Below, in pieces: positions 17,267 through 25,810 of a DNA stretch of 64,000 bases. The stretch's first letter is position 1. Every line of letters starts with the position of its first letter. This DNA comes from Suilimivivens aceti (GTDB lineage: Bacteria > Bacillota > Clostridia > Lachnospirales > Lachnospiraceae), in the NCBI RefSeq assembly GCF_025567405.1, contig NZ_JAOQKJ010000003.1, positions 62,001 through 126,000 on the forward strand, written 5' to 3'. Made by a program: the position numbers and the translations under genes. The notes beneath the pieces were generated by a model. That model saw only the letters and a program-made list of their open reading frames with translations. It was not told where the DNA came from and made no database searches.

Positions 17267-18148
17267 TTAAGATTCAGGATCCATGATCTTGGTCAGCTTA
17301 GCTGCCACTTCAGGATCCATGACGCCAAGGATCTTTCCTCTGTCTTCCGCTTCCATGGCATTCAGGATGCGGGCAGCCAGATCCAGATTATCCGTCATTG
17401 CCTCAAAGATAGCTGCCGCTTCCTTGGGCTTCATGGACGAATAGGCCATGGCGTAATTCTTGACTTCGTCTGTTTCTTCCGTCTGCTGTACGACCTGCTT
17501 ATACAGGTACTCTGCGGCTGCAGGATCGATTTCCTCGTAATACTTCTTATACTCCTCGATCCCCGGTCCTTTATCCGAATAAACTACTTCTTCGTAAAAC
17601 TCTGTTTTGATCCGCTGGAACTCTACCTGGCTGTCCTCAAAGGTCTTCAGTCTGTCTACCTCAGCCTGAAGCTCCTTTACTTCATCTGTGCTGGTCGTCT
17701 CTGCCGACTTGGCACGTTCCAGCTCCAGCTCCAGCTCCTTGATATAATCTACAGCGTCCTTCAGGTTGTCGTAGCCTCCGTAAGAGCCGCTGTCGCTCTC
17801 ATCCACGGCGACATCTGTATTCTTTGGCAGGATCAGATTTAAGACCGGCACATCCTTTAAAACCGGTGTCAGCACATTGCTTCCGAATCCGCCAAAATCA
17901 AGCTTGACGATCAGGCACAGGATCGCTACCCAGATCAGCACGATCACAAAGGTAACTGCAAATACAGATCCCTGGTTTCCATCATCGTCCTCTTCAAGCT
18001 CAGCCTCACGTCCTGCAATTTCCTTCGCCTTCTGCCTGGCCAGCTTTTTCTGCTCCTTCTGCTCGTTTTTCAGTTTTTTCTTTTCATCCTTCAGACGCTT
18101 TTTTTCAGTTTTGGCGTCATCCGGTGTCATTTCATCATCCAACGGCAT
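17267..18148 (-). CDS. MotE/YlxF-like membrane protein with MgtE-N-type C-terminal domain
   Basis: This 293-aa protein has a highly charged Lys/Glu-rich cytoplasmic start (to about residue 55), one membrane helix at 61-83 (SVFAVTFVIVLIWVAILCLI), a coiled coil at about 125-170 and a C-terminal MgtE-N-like helical repeat (AMAYSSMKPKEAAAIFEAM and DRGKILGVMDPEVAAKLTKI). The family is called YlxF in Bacillus and MotE-like elsewhere; homologues have been tied to stator function in some bacteria. It occupies the slot between fliJ and fliK typical of these operons. Role here is inferred from position. Confidence 0.82.
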   Translation of the reverse strand: MPLDDEMTPDDAKTEKKRLKDEKKKLKNEQKEQKKLARQKAKEIAGREAELEEDDDGNQGSVFAVTFVIVLIWVAILCLIVKLDFGGFGSNVLTPVLKDVPVLNLILPKNTDVAVDESDSGSYGGYDNLKDAVDYIKELELELERAKSAETTSTDEVKELQAEVDRLKTFEDSQVEFQRIKTEFYEEVVYSDKGPGIEEYKKYYEEIDPAAAEYLYKQVVQQTEETDEVKNYAMAYSSMKPKEAAAIFEAMTDNLDLAARILNAMEAEDRGKILGVMDPEVAAKLTKIMDPES

Positions 18149-18151
18149 ATT

Positions 18152-18607
18152 TTATTCTCCACTGTTTCTTTTCTGTCCATAGGTGTAGCTTACCAGTTCA
18201 TCAATTTCCTTGGATTCTCTGGCATTTTCTTCTTTCATAAAGCTTTCAAAGGCCTTTTCCTTCAGTTTCTCCTGGGTTTTGCTTTCCTTCATTGCTTCCG
18301 TCAGCTTTTCCCTGGCCTCCTCCAACACCTTTTCCGCCTTTTCCACAGCCCTCTGCTGGGCTGTGATAAGCCTCTTCATATTCTCTATGGCATCCCGGTT
18401 TTCCAGGATATCTCTTACATTCAGTCCGCTTTCCCGGAGTTTTCTTCCTTCTTCCACATAAGCATCTTTTCTTTCCTTCAGCTTCTGCAGCTTATCTTCC
18501 TCCAGCGTCAGCTGCAGTCTTGCCTTTGCAAATTCATTTTTGGCCTGTTCTTCCAGCTTCTGTTTGATGTCCAGGATGCTCTGCATCCGGTAAATAAACT
18601 TTGCCAT
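18152..18607 (-). CDS. fliJ: FliJ, export-ATPase central stalk
   Basis: This 151-aa protein is almost entirely charged coiled coil: it starts MAKFIYRMQSILDIKQKLEEQ and runs on with Lys/Glu-rich heptads. FliJ fills the centre of the FliI hexamer, like the gamma subunit of F-ATPase, and links it to FlhA. Sequence similarity in this family is weak, but the FxYRxQxxLxxKxxxE start and its location 5 bp after fliI are characteristic. Confidence 0.88.
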   Translation of the reverse strand: MAKFIYRMQSILDIKQKLEEQAKNEFAKARLQLTLEEDKLQKLKERKDAYVEEGRKLRESGLNVRDILENRDAIENMKRLITAQQRAVEKAEKVLEEAREKLTEAMKESKTQEKLKEKAFESFMKEENARESKEIDELVSYTYGQKRNSGE

Positions 18608-18612
18608 AATTA

Positions 18613-19935
18613 TCAGGATCCTTCAAAAATATGCTCCAGCAGCTGTATCGTTTCTTCAAAGGTAAATTTGTCATTGACATCCTGCTGCAGAAAGGCATTT
18701 ACCTCCTGGATCTTGCTGACCGCATAGTCAATCTCAGGATTGCTCCCCGCCTTATAAGCGCCAATATTGATCAGATCCTCTGCCTCATTATAGGTTGCCA
18801 TGACATTCTTCAGTTTGCCGGCCAGCTGCTTATGCTCCCTTGTTGCGATCTGGCTCATACATCTTGATATACTCTGCAGCACATCAATAGCCGGATAATG
18901 ATTCTTATGGGCCAGCTTCCTGTTCAGCATGATATGACCATCCAGGATGCTTCTTGCTGTATCCGTGATCGGTTCATTAAAGTCATCACCATCTACAAGC
19001 ACGGTATACAGTCCGGTAATAGATCCCCTGTCCGAACAGCCTGCCCGTTCTAACAGTCTTGGCATTTCAGAATATACGCTTGGCGGGTATCCCCTGGATA
19101 CCGGCGGCTCACCGCTCGCCAGCCCGATTTCCCTCTGTGCCATGGAAAAACGTGTCAGGGAGTCCATCATCAGAAGGACATCCTTTCCCTGATCCCGGAA
19201 GTACTCTGCGATCGCAGTCGCAGTCTGGGCTGCTCTTTTTCTTTCAAGCGCCGGTCTGTCGGATGTGGCAACCACGACCACTGACCGCTTCATGCCCTCT
19301 TCCCCGAGATCCCTCTCTATAAACTCGCGCACCTCACGTCCACGTTCTCCGATCAGTGCAATGACGTTGATATCTGCTTTTGTATTTCTGGCAAACATAC
19401 CCATAAGGGTCGATTTGCCAACACCGGAGCCTGCGAAGATCCCGATACGCTGTCCCTTGCCGACTGTGATCAGTCCATCTACTGCTTTCACACCAAGCGG
19501 CAGTACATCACAGATGATCTTACGGCTCATAGGATCCGGCGGTGGTGCTTCTACCGGGTAGTCAATGCCGCCATGCAGCTGCTCCCCTTCCATCCTGCCA
19601 AGGCCGTTCAGTGTTTTTCCAAGCAGCTCCTCTGATACCTTTACTGTAAGGGCATGCCCTGTATTCTCTACGACACTTCCCGGTCCGATGCCCTCTACCT
19701 TATCATAGGGCATCAGCAGGACCTTTCCTTCCTTAAAGCCGACAACCTCCGCCTGAACCGGCTTTTCCTCTGTTCCTCCATTCCGGGAGGAGATCAGGCA
19801 GATATCTCCCAGCTTTGCCTGGGGTCCCTTCGACTCTGTCGTCAGACCTACCACATTTACAACCCTTCCTCTTACCTTGAAAAGGTCTTCCTGCAGTACT
19901 TTGTTATATTTATCCCAATCAATGGTCAGTTCCAC
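18613..19935 (-). CDS. fliI: FliI, flagellum-specific export ATPase
   Basis: This 440-aa protein resembles F1-ATPase beta/T3SS ATPases. Its P-loop is AGSGVGKST (residues 168-176), followed by VIALIGERGREVREFIE and VVVVATSDRP. Walker B DVLLMMDSLTRFSMAQREIG and the signature PPSVYSEMPRLLERAG are also clear. It powers or primes unfolding and delivery of export substrates with FliH and FliJ, encoded on either side. Length is standard. Confidence 0.97.
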   Translation of the reverse strand: MELTIDWDKYNKVLQEDLFKVRGRVVNVVGLTTESKGPQAKLGDICLISSRNGGTEEKPVQAEVVGFKEGKVLLMPYDKVEGIGPGSVVENTGHALTVKVSEELLGKTLNGLGRMEGEQLHGGIDYPVEAPPPDPMSRKIICDVLPLGVKAVDGLITVGKGQRIGIFAGSGVGKSTLMGMFARNTKADINVIALIGERGREVREFIERDLGEEGMKRSVVVVATSDRPALERKRAAQTATAIAEYFRDQGKDVLLMMDSLTRFSMAQREIGLASGEPPVSRGYPPSVYSEMPRLLERAGCSDRGSITGLYTVLVDGDDFNEPITDTARSILDGHIMLNRKLAHKNHYPAIDVLQSISRCMSQIATREHKQLAGKLKNVMATYNEAEDLINIGAYKAGSNPEIDYAVSKIQEVNAFLQQDVNDKFTFEETIQLLEHIFEGS

Positions 19936-19949
19936 TTCTTTTAAAACCT

Positions 19950-20795
19950 CTACTTCAAAGCTTCATAGGAAAGGAGCTTCAGCTTCCTCGTAAGTTCAGA
20001 AAGCTCTGTATCCAGGCTGCAGTCATATACTCCGTTTTCTGTTTCGATCATGGCCTGTCCGGCAGAAAGTGTCTTATCCTCTGCAATTTCAACAGATACT
20101 GTGCTTCCACCCGCCTCTTTCTGAAGCCGTTCCTTATTTTCTTTCACATTCTTATAATCATTTCCGGATACATGGATCAGGAGATTCCTGCACCCTTCGA
20201 TCTTCTGCATGGTATTACAAAGCAGTGTGGTCACCAGCTCATGATAGTCTGAAAGATCGACTTTGAATATATGTTCATAAATTCCTGTCAGTGCCTCAAT
20301 GAACCGGGGTTCCAGCTCCCGTTCTTCCTTTTCAAAGGCAGCCTGCAGCTCCTTAAGCTTCTGCTGGTATTCCGCTTTTACAGCCTCTGCTTCCTGCCTT
20401 CCCTGGCGTTCCCCATCCCGGTAGCCGTCTTCTCTGGCTTCCTCATAGGCCTTTTTCTGGATCTCCGCAGTCTGCTCCTTCGCCTGTGCGATCATCTCAT
20501 CCGTCTGTGACCTGATCTTTTCAAGCTCATTCCTGGCTTCCTCGATTTCCTGCTTCAGCGCATTTTTTTCTTCTTCCTGGGAATCAGGACCAGTGTCATT
20601 CAAAAGTGCATCTACCACTTCTGTATCCTCTGGCTCTCCTGATATTTCCTGCGCACTGCTTTCAGCAGTACTCTGAAAAGACGCACTGTGCAGCACCTTG
20701 TCCAGCTTCTTTTCAGCCAGTGCATTATTGTCTATGATACGTTTGTCCTCACTGTCCATATGGATCAGTCCGGATTTATACAAATTCTTAAACAA
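19950..20795 (-). CDS. fliH: FliH, regulator of the flagellar export ATPase
   Basis: The proposed start is a TTG at 20795, nine bases after GGAGGAG inside the fliG 3' end, giving 281 aa (LFKNLYKSGLIHMDSEDKRI). A longer TTG reading to 20828 is less likely and the first ATG (20759) would remove the conserved FKNLYKSG opening. The start overlaps the fliG stop by 8 bp. The protein has an acidic N-terminal part, a long coiled coil at about 90-185 with alanine/glycine-rich helices (DGYRDGERQGRQEAEAVKAE) and a C-terminal V-ATPase E-subunit-like domain. It binds FliI and anchors it to the C ring through FliN/FliY. Confidence 0.9.
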   Translation of the reverse strand: MFKNLYKSGLIHMDSEDKRIIDNNALAEKKLDKVLHSASFQSTAESSAQEISGEPEDTEVVDALLNDTGPDSQEEEKNALKQEIEEARNELEKIRSQTDEMIAQAKEQTAEIQKKAYEEAREDGYRDGERQGRQEAEAVKAEYQQKLKELQAAFEKEERELEPRFIEALTGIYEHIFKVDLSDYHELVTTLLCNTMQKIEGCRNLLIHVSGNDYKNVKENKERLQKEAGGSTVSVEIAEDKTLSAGQAMIETENGVYDCSLDTELSELTRKLKLLSYEALK

Positions 20796-21804
20796 CGATC
20801 TCGTCTCCTCCGCCTCTGGAAATAACAATTTCGGCAGAATCCTCCAGCTTTCTGATGATGTTTACGATCTTCTGCTGTGCCTCTTCCACGTCCTTCATAC
20901 GGACAGGACCCATGAACTCCATGTCTTCCTTGATCATAACTGCAAGACGCTTGGACATGTTGTTGAAGATAGCTGTCTGCACCTGCTCATTAGCGCCCTT
21001 AAGTGCAAGGGCAAGGTCATTATTGTCCACATCACGAAGAACTCTCTGGATTGCCCTGTCATCAAGCAGCAGGATATCCTCGAATACGAACATCTTCTTC
21101 CGGATCTCGTCTGCCAGCTCCGGCTCCTCGATCTCCAGTGTTTCCATAATATGCTTCTCTGTTCCACGGTCTACCGTGTTCAGGATATCTACCACTGCGT
21201 CTACACCGCCAATGATCGTGTAATCCTGGTTGACCAGTGACGAAAGCTTGGATTCCAGCACCTTTTCCACCTCTTTGATCACATCCGGACTTGTTCTGTC
21301 CATCATGGCAATACGCTTTGCCACATCGGACTGCCGCTCCGGCGGCAGTGCTGATATGATCATCGCTGCCTGTCCGGCCGGCAGATAGGACAGGATCAGG
21401 GCGATCGTCTGAGGATGCTCATCCTGAATGAAATTCAGCAGCTGGGAAGCATCTGTCTTCCGCACAAATTCGAAAGGCTTTACCTGCAGGGACGCTGTCA
21501 GCTTGCCGATCACATCCATTGCCTTATCTGCACCAAGTGATTTCTCAAGGACTTCCTTGGCATAACCGATACCACCTTCTGCGATATACTGCTGTGCCAG
21601 ACAGATCTCATAGAATTCGTTGATCACGTCTTCCTTGATCTGCGGCGTAATACTCCGTGTATTTGCAATTTCAAGTGTCAGCTCTTCAATTTCATCTTCC
21701 TTCAGATGCTTAAATATAGAAGAAGACCTCTCTGGTCCAAGGGCGATCAAAAGGATCGCTGCCTTCTGTACACCTGACATCTTATCGTCCGGATATCTGC
21801 TCAT
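20788..21804 (-). CDS. fliG: FliG, flagellar motor switch/torque protein
   Basis: This 338-aa protein starts with SGVQKAAILLIALGPERSS (FliF-binding domain). The middle domain has the EHPQ motif at residues 129-132 (FIQDEHPQTIALILSYL), and the torque helix region in the C-terminal domain includes VFEDILLLDDRAIQRVLRDV with the charged residues that meet MotA. FliG sits at the top of the C ring between FliF and FliM. It starts 4 bp after fliF and overlaps fliH by 8 bp. Confidence 0.97.
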   Translation of the reverse strand: MSRYPDDKMSGVQKAAILLIALGPERSSSIFKHLKEDEIEELTLEIANTRSITPQIKEDVINEFYEICLAQQYIAEGGIGYAKEVLEKSLGADKAMDVIGKLTASLQVKPFEFVRKTDASQLLNFIQDEHPQTIALILSYLPAGQAAMIISALPPERQSDVAKRIAMMDRTSPDVIKEVEKVLESKLSSLVNQDYTIIGGVDAVVDILNTVDRGTEKHIMETLEIEEPELADEIRKKMFVFEDILLLDDRAIQRVLRDVDNNDLALALKGANEQVQTAIFNNMSKRLAVMIKEDMEFMGPVRMKDVEEAQQKIVNIIRKLEDSAEIVISRGGGDEIVV

Positions 21805-21808
21805 ATTG

Positions 21809-23410
21809 TTAACCCCATTCCTGATTCAGCCAGTTACGCAGCAAGTTGGCAACGGCCTCAGGATTTTCATCCACAAATTTTTCGATCAGCTTCTTGGTCT
21901 CGGAGCTCTCTTCCGCACTGATATCTTCCAGCTCTATCTCAGGCTGTGACTGCAGAAGGGATTCCACCGGAAGCTCCTCCGGCTGTTTCGAAGCCTTTTC
22001 GCCTCTCATGCTCCTCAGCACTACAAAAGCAAGCAGGGCGAGAATGATAATGATCAGAATGATCTGTACTATATTGGAGGCGCTGATATTCAGTCCCTCT
22101 TTATCAAAGAACACATTCTCTGTCCTTGCTACAAAGGCAATATTGGCAGCCGGGAAGCCTGTTGCCTTGGATACCACATCCAGGATATCATCATCTACCG
22201 TGATCCTGGAGCCCTGTGCATTGGCAAGCTTATATTCCTCCCAGCTGATACCATCCAGGAGTCCCTGTGCCTTTACATCCTCTTCTCTCACTACATTATA
22301 GCTGATCGCAGTAACTGCTATCGTAGAATTATCATAATCTATTACTCCCGGCAGATTATTGGTAGTAGTGATCCGCTCATTGGGAAGATAGTTATTCTCT
22401 GTCTCTTCTACTGTCGATGAGCTGTTGCCAGAATCCTGATATTCATATTCAGTGCTGTCACCATTGCTGTCTGTACCAGGGACGCCGCCTCCATCATTGG
22501 TGGACTCCGAGGAATAGGTTCTGTCAGAGCTCTTCAGCCCCTGGGTTGCTCCGTCAGGTGCAGAGTACTCATGGTAAACCTCTTCACTGGTTGCAAAATT
22601 AATATCAAGATTGCTCGCCACCTCGATCTTGTCAAATTCATTGGTGCCAAGCAGAACCTGTCTTACTTCATTCTTTACTACAGTCTCCCACTGCGTTTTC
22701 ACACCAAGCTGGGAGCTTGCTGTGCCGGAAGCGCTGTAGCTGTCATCTCCGGAAAAAAGCATATTTCCATCAGTATCCAGGATCACGACATTCTCATCAG
22801 TATCGTTCCCGACAGCCTTTGATACTGCCTTGGCAAGATAAGCCGCATTATCTGTGGTAAACTCACCGTCAAGCTCCAGCAGGATCCACGCCGATGTATC
22901 CTTATTTTCTGCGATCAGGGTACCATCATCTGTCGGGATATTCAGATCCACCTTTGCGCTCTTGATGGCACTGAACATGGAAATAAAGTCATCCGCCAGT
23001 CTTGTTTCCAGATAAAGCTCATAACGCTTCTGTTTATCTGCTTCTGTCGTACTGAAGCCGCCACTCGTCACATTGTCAATGGTATAGGCTGCCGCCTGGA
23101 TATCATTGGCTCCAAGCAGAAGGTTTGCCTGCGACTGCTGTTTCCTGTTGATCTGGATCCGGTAGCCATCATCTGATACCTTATAATCCAGTCCCTGTTC
23201 GTCCAGAAGATCTGATACCTCAGAGGCTTCCTTTGTCGTGTCACACTGAAGCAGTAATACGTACTGTGGTCTTGTCAGGACAGAAGCGATCACTGCCACC
23301 GCTATGATCACGCCCGCCGCTGCTGCAACGATAAAGGTCTTCTGTTTCGTGGAAAACTTGTTCCACCAATCCAGTATGTTTTTCAGTATTTTCTGTAATC
23401 TTTCCTGCAT
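21809..23410 (-). CDS. fliF: FliF, MS-ring protein
   Basis: This 533-aa protein has two membrane helices: residues 25-46 (FIVAAAAGVIIAVAVIASVL) and near the C-terminus (IVQIILIIIILALLAFVVL). The periplasmic-side part carries ring-building motifs, with LETRLADDFISMFSAIKSAK and VDLNIPTD, and a Ser/Gly/Thr-rich beta-collar insertion (about 285-345). The C-terminal tail (ENPEAVANLLRNWLNQEWG) is the FliG-binding peptide. It forms the ring on which the rotor and export gate assemble. Order fliE-fliF-fliG is standard. Confidence 0.97.
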   Translation of the reverse strand: MQERLQKILKNILDWWNKFSTKQKTFIVAAAAGVIIAVAVIASVLTRPQYVLLLQCDTTKEASEVSDLLDEQGLDYKVSDDGYRIQINRKQQSQANLLLGANDIQAAAYTIDNVTSGGFSTTEADKQKRYELYLETRLADDFISMFSAIKSAKVDLNIPTDDGTLIAENKDTSAWILLELDGEFTTDNAAYLAKAVSKAVGNDTDENVVILDTDGNMLFSGDDSYSASGTASSQLGVKTQWETVVKNEVRQVLLGTNEFDKIEVASNLDINFATSEEVYHEYSAPDGATQGLKSSDRTYSSESTNDGGGVPGTDSNGDSTEYEYQDSGNSSSTVEETENNYLPNERITTTNNLPGVIDYDNSTIAVTAISYNVVREEDVKAQGLLDGISWEEYKLANAQGSRITVDDDILDVVSKATGFPAANIAFVARTENVFFDKEGLNISASNIVQIILIIIILALLAFVVLRSMRGEKASKQPEELPVESLLQSQPEIELEDISAEESSETKKLIEKFVDENPEAVANLLRNWLNQEWG

Positions 23411-23430
23411 GATTCACTCCTACTTTTCTG

Positions 23431-23760
23431 TCAGATCTGGATCTGCATGATTTCCTTGTATGCTTCAAGGAACTTGTCCCTCACAGCTACCGTGTAGGAC
23501 AGCGCAGTAGAAGCCTTCTGCAGGGCATTGGTCAGATCATGGGTATTTTCTGTTTCTCCAAGTGCCCATTTTATTTTTTCATTCTCGGCATCAGAAAGAT
23601 AGGCATTGGTGGTATTCAGGTTCTGTACCGCCTTGTCAAAAAGGCTTCCAAAAGCTTCATCCTCCTGTATGTCCTGTCCGTTCCTCAGCTCTGTCAGATA
23701 TGTATCAGCAGCACTTTTTACTGCTCCTGAAGATATATTTCTTAATGACGTAATATCCAT
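23431..23760 (-). CDS. fliE: FliE, MS ring-rod junction protein
   Basis: This 109-aa protein has the characteristic C-terminal region: TENTHDLTNALQKASTALSY, then TVAVRDKFLEAYKEIMQIQI, ending at the stop. FliE joins FliF to the proximal rod and is the first exported axial component. It lies 32 bp after flgC and 20 bp before fliF. The length is typical. Confidence 0.93.
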   Translation of the reverse strand: MDITSLRNISSGAVKSAADTYLTELRNGQDIQEDEAFGSLFDKAVQNLNTTNAYLSDAENEKIKWALGETENTHDLTNALQKASTALSYTVAVRDKFLEAYKEIMQIQI

Positions 23761-23792
23761 TTTCTATGTATCCTTCCCTCTGTTTCTTAATA

Positions 23793-24239
23793 CTACTGTT
23801 CCATCTCAAGACCCTTCATGGCTATGGTCTTACTGGCATTAAATGCAGTAGCATTCGCCTCATAGGAGCGGCTGGCATCGATCAGGTTGGTCATCTCCGT
23901 AACAATATTTACATTCGGATATGTCACATAACCATTCTCATCTGCATCCGGATGGGACGGATCATATGCCTTGATCATCTCTGTCCAGGTATCCTGTGAC
24001 ACCTTGCTTACCCGGACACCCTGTCCTTTATAGGCATCACTTGCCTTTCCAAAAACAGAGGAAAAGCTTCCCACCTTTTCCCCCTTCTGCTGAAAGGTAA
24101 CCACCTTACGTCTGTAGGGTGTTCCATCTTCTGTCCTTGTCGTGTCTGCATTGGCCACATTCTCAGAGATCACGTCCATGCGGTAACGCTGGGCTGTCAT
24201 TCCGGAAGCATTAATATCAAAGGATGTAAAAATACTCAT
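23793..24239 (-). CDS. flgC: FlgC, proximal rod protein
   Basis: This 148-aa axial protein starts MSIFTSFDINASGMTAQRYR. It carries the rod signature (MDVISENVANADTTRTEDGT, then PYRRKVVTFQ) and the C-terminal motif YEANATAFNASKTIAMKGLE. FlgB and FlgC form the proximal rod. The central HPDADENGYVTYPNVNIVTEM is strongly conserved in FlgC. It follows flgB by 63 bp. Confidence 0.96.
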   Translation of the reverse strand: MSIFTSFDINASGMTAQRYRMDVISENVANADTTRTEDGTPYRRKVVTFQQKGEKVGSFSSVFGKASDAYKGQGVRVSKVSQDTWTEMIKAYDPSHPDADENGYVTYPNVNIVTEMTNLIDASRSYEANATAFNASKTIAMKGLEMEQ

Positions 24240-24302
24240 GTGTGTTCTTCATTCCTTTCTGTATCCTCCTTCACCCACAGCGGGGTGAAAATATGGAAGC
24301 TC

Positions 24303-24692
24303 TTATTTCATCACCATTTTCAGGTTGGTAAATTCTTCATTCATGCTCTGTACCAGTCCATTGTACCTGATCTGGTTCTCAGCAAGCCTGGCTGTTTCTG
24401 TATCAATATCCACATTGTTGCCATCCAGTCTGTAAGAAAAGCCGGAAGCATCCGTATAAACCCTTGTTTCCAGCTCTGTATCATTGATGGCACCCACCCT
24501 GGCATCCACACTTTTAAACCTTGTGCTCCTCATAGCCTGCTTCAGCTGTGATTCAAAATCCACATCCTGTCTCTTATAGCCGGGTGTATCCATATTAGCA
24601 ATATTATTGGCAAGCACATCATTCCTTGTCCATGCTGCATCCGCCGCCTTGTTTAAAACATTCACATAATCAAACACATTGGTATTGATCAT
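24303..24692 (-). CDS. flgB: FlgB, proximal rod protein and first gene of the fla operon
   Basis: The product is 129 aa from the ATG at 24692, which follows AAAGGAGG by about eight bases; an upstream in-frame start (24716) lies between this site and the promoter and is unlikely. The sequence has the rod signature (NDVLANNIANMDTPGYKRQD) and a C-terminal helical region NQIRYNGLVQSMNEEFTNLK. It is the promoter-proximal flagellar gene, immediately downstream of codY as in Bacillus. Confidence 0.95.
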   Translation of the reverse strand: MINTNVFDYVNVLNKAADAAWTRNDVLANNIANMDTPGYKRQDVDFESQLKQAMRSTRFKSVDARVGAINDTELETRVYTDASGFSYRLDGNNVDIDTETARLAENQIRYNGLVQSMNEEFTNLKMVMK

Positions 24693-24733
24693 CTGGATTC
24701 CTCCTTTATCCCACACTCTCCCTATCCTATTTT

Positions 24734-24761
24734 ATTATAAATTATTTATTGGAGAGCACAA
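24734..24761 (-). promoter_or_regulatory. Predicted sigma-A promoter of the fla operon (upstream of flgB)
   Basis: On the minus strand TTGTGC (24756-24761) and a perfect TATAAT (24734-24739) are separated by 16 bases, giving a leader of roughly 30 bases before flgB. The -35 is weak (three of six). A TAAA followed by a GATAT-like sequence further upstream (24809-24835) vaguely resembles a sigma-28 site but is a poor match. Transcription reading through from codY is also possible since I see no strong codY terminator. Confidence 0.55.
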
Positions 24762-24864
24762 GTAGAAATGTATATTTCATCTAGTAAAAAAGACCCACCC
24801 CGAGCGAGATATCCTGGCCAGCCGCAAGTCCTTTTACGAAAATATGTGACGTCCTGTCACTGAT

Positions 24865-25650
24865 CTACTTCATGTTCTGTTCCTTTAATTTCTCGATCTC
24901 ATCAAATACCATATCATTCAGGACCTTGATATAGGTACCCTTCATGCCGGATGATCTCGATTCAATGACACCTGCGCTTTCAAACTTGCGGAGTGCATTG
25001 ACGATAACAGATCTGGTGATCCCTACTCTGTCTGCGATCTTGCTGGCCACCAGAATGCCTTCCATACCATCAAGCTCTTCAAAAATATGAACGATGGCTT
25101 CCATTTCAGAATAGGAAAGGGTTCCGATCGCTGATCTGATCACATTCAGCTTGCGTGTCTCCTCTGCATTTTCTTCATTGACTGCCCGGAGCATCTCCAG
25201 TCCCACGACTGTAGTTCCGTATTCACAGAGAATGATATCATCAATATCATACTGCCTGTCACACTTGTAAATGAAGAGGGTTCCCAGTCTCTCTCCTGCG
25301 ATCTCTATAGGTGTGATGATCGCCTGGAATTTCTTCACCTCTTCAGCGTCAAAGCCAAGCGTTTCCAGATTCACATTCTCCTTGGTGGAAAGAATGGCAA
25401 GAAGCCTCTCATTCAACAGGGCATCAATAAAGCCGCCCACCTGATCCACGATCAGCTCAGTGATGGAATCAACACCGGGCGCATCTCCTACACCAAGCAC
25501 CTTTCCCTTTTTGCTGATCACCAGGACATTTGAACTCAGGATCTCGCATAACACCTTGCAGATATCATTAAAAACTACCTTACTCGAATTATTATTGTGA
25601 AGAAGCTTCCCAATCTTTCTGGTCTTGTCCAGCAACTGTACACTACTCAT
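24865..25650 (-). CDS. codY: CodY, GTP/branched-chain amino-acid sensing global regulator
   Basis: The product is 261 aa from the ATG at 25650, about seven bases after GGAGGG; an alternative start seven codons earlier lacks a ribosome site. It opens with the CodY signature (SSVQLLDKTRKIGKLLHNNN). An N-terminal GAF domain senses isoleucine/valine (residues about 1-155) and a C-terminal winged helix-turn-helix lies at 199-243 (ASKIADRVGITRSVIVNALR). CodY represses amino-acid, motility and other genes in rich conditions, and its place before flgB makes motility a plausible target. I could not find a clear CodY box (AATTTTCWGAAAATT) before flgB. Confidence 0.96.
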   Translation of the reverse strand: MSSVQLLDKTRKIGKLLHNNNSSKVVFNDICKVLCEILSSNVLVISKKGKVLGVGDAPGVDSITELIVDQVGGFIDALLNERLLAILSTKENVNLETLGFDAEEVKKFQAIITPIEIAGERLGTLFIYKCDRQYDIDDIILCEYGTTVVGLEMLRAVNEENAEETRKLNVIRSAIGTLSYSEMEAIVHIFEELDGMEGILVASKIADRVGITRSVIVNALRKFESAGVIESRSSGMKGTYIKVLNDMVFDEIEKLKEQNMK

Positions 25651-25719
25651 GCTAAGTCCCTCCATCGGCAAAAAATACCGTCATCGCAAAAATTTCCTCT
25701 ATACCGCATTGCTATCGTC

Positions 25720-25748
25720 ATTTTAGCACATATGGCTTCGAGTTTCAA
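25720..25748 (-). promoter_or_regulatory. Predicted sigma-A promoter of codY
   Basis: TTGAAA (25743-25748) and TAAAAT (25720-25725) are separated by exactly 17 bases on the minus strand, with a leader of about 60 bases to the codY start. A 14-bp perfect palindrome (AATTATGCATAATT, 25762-25775) sits just upstream of the -35 and could be an operator. Confidence 0.6.
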
Positions 25749-25810
25749 TGCACTTCACAGGAATTATGCATAATTTCATGTACTTTTCCAATTTTTTATT
25801 TATTTTCTGA

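Noticed and set aside
16462..17286. 274-codon plus-strand frame opposite fliK
   Set aside because: Ser/Cys/Phe-rich antisense shadow of a low-complexity gene; no domain and no start signal.
24809..24835. Sigma-28 promoter before flgB
   Set aside because: TAAA with a GGATAT-like -10 at roughly correct distance, but the GCC of the -10 is missing. A better sigma-A site lies closer to the gene.
24785..24864. c-di-GMP (GEMM) riboswitch before flgB
   Set aside because: The conserved GEMM segments are not present; only a partial dyad is seen.
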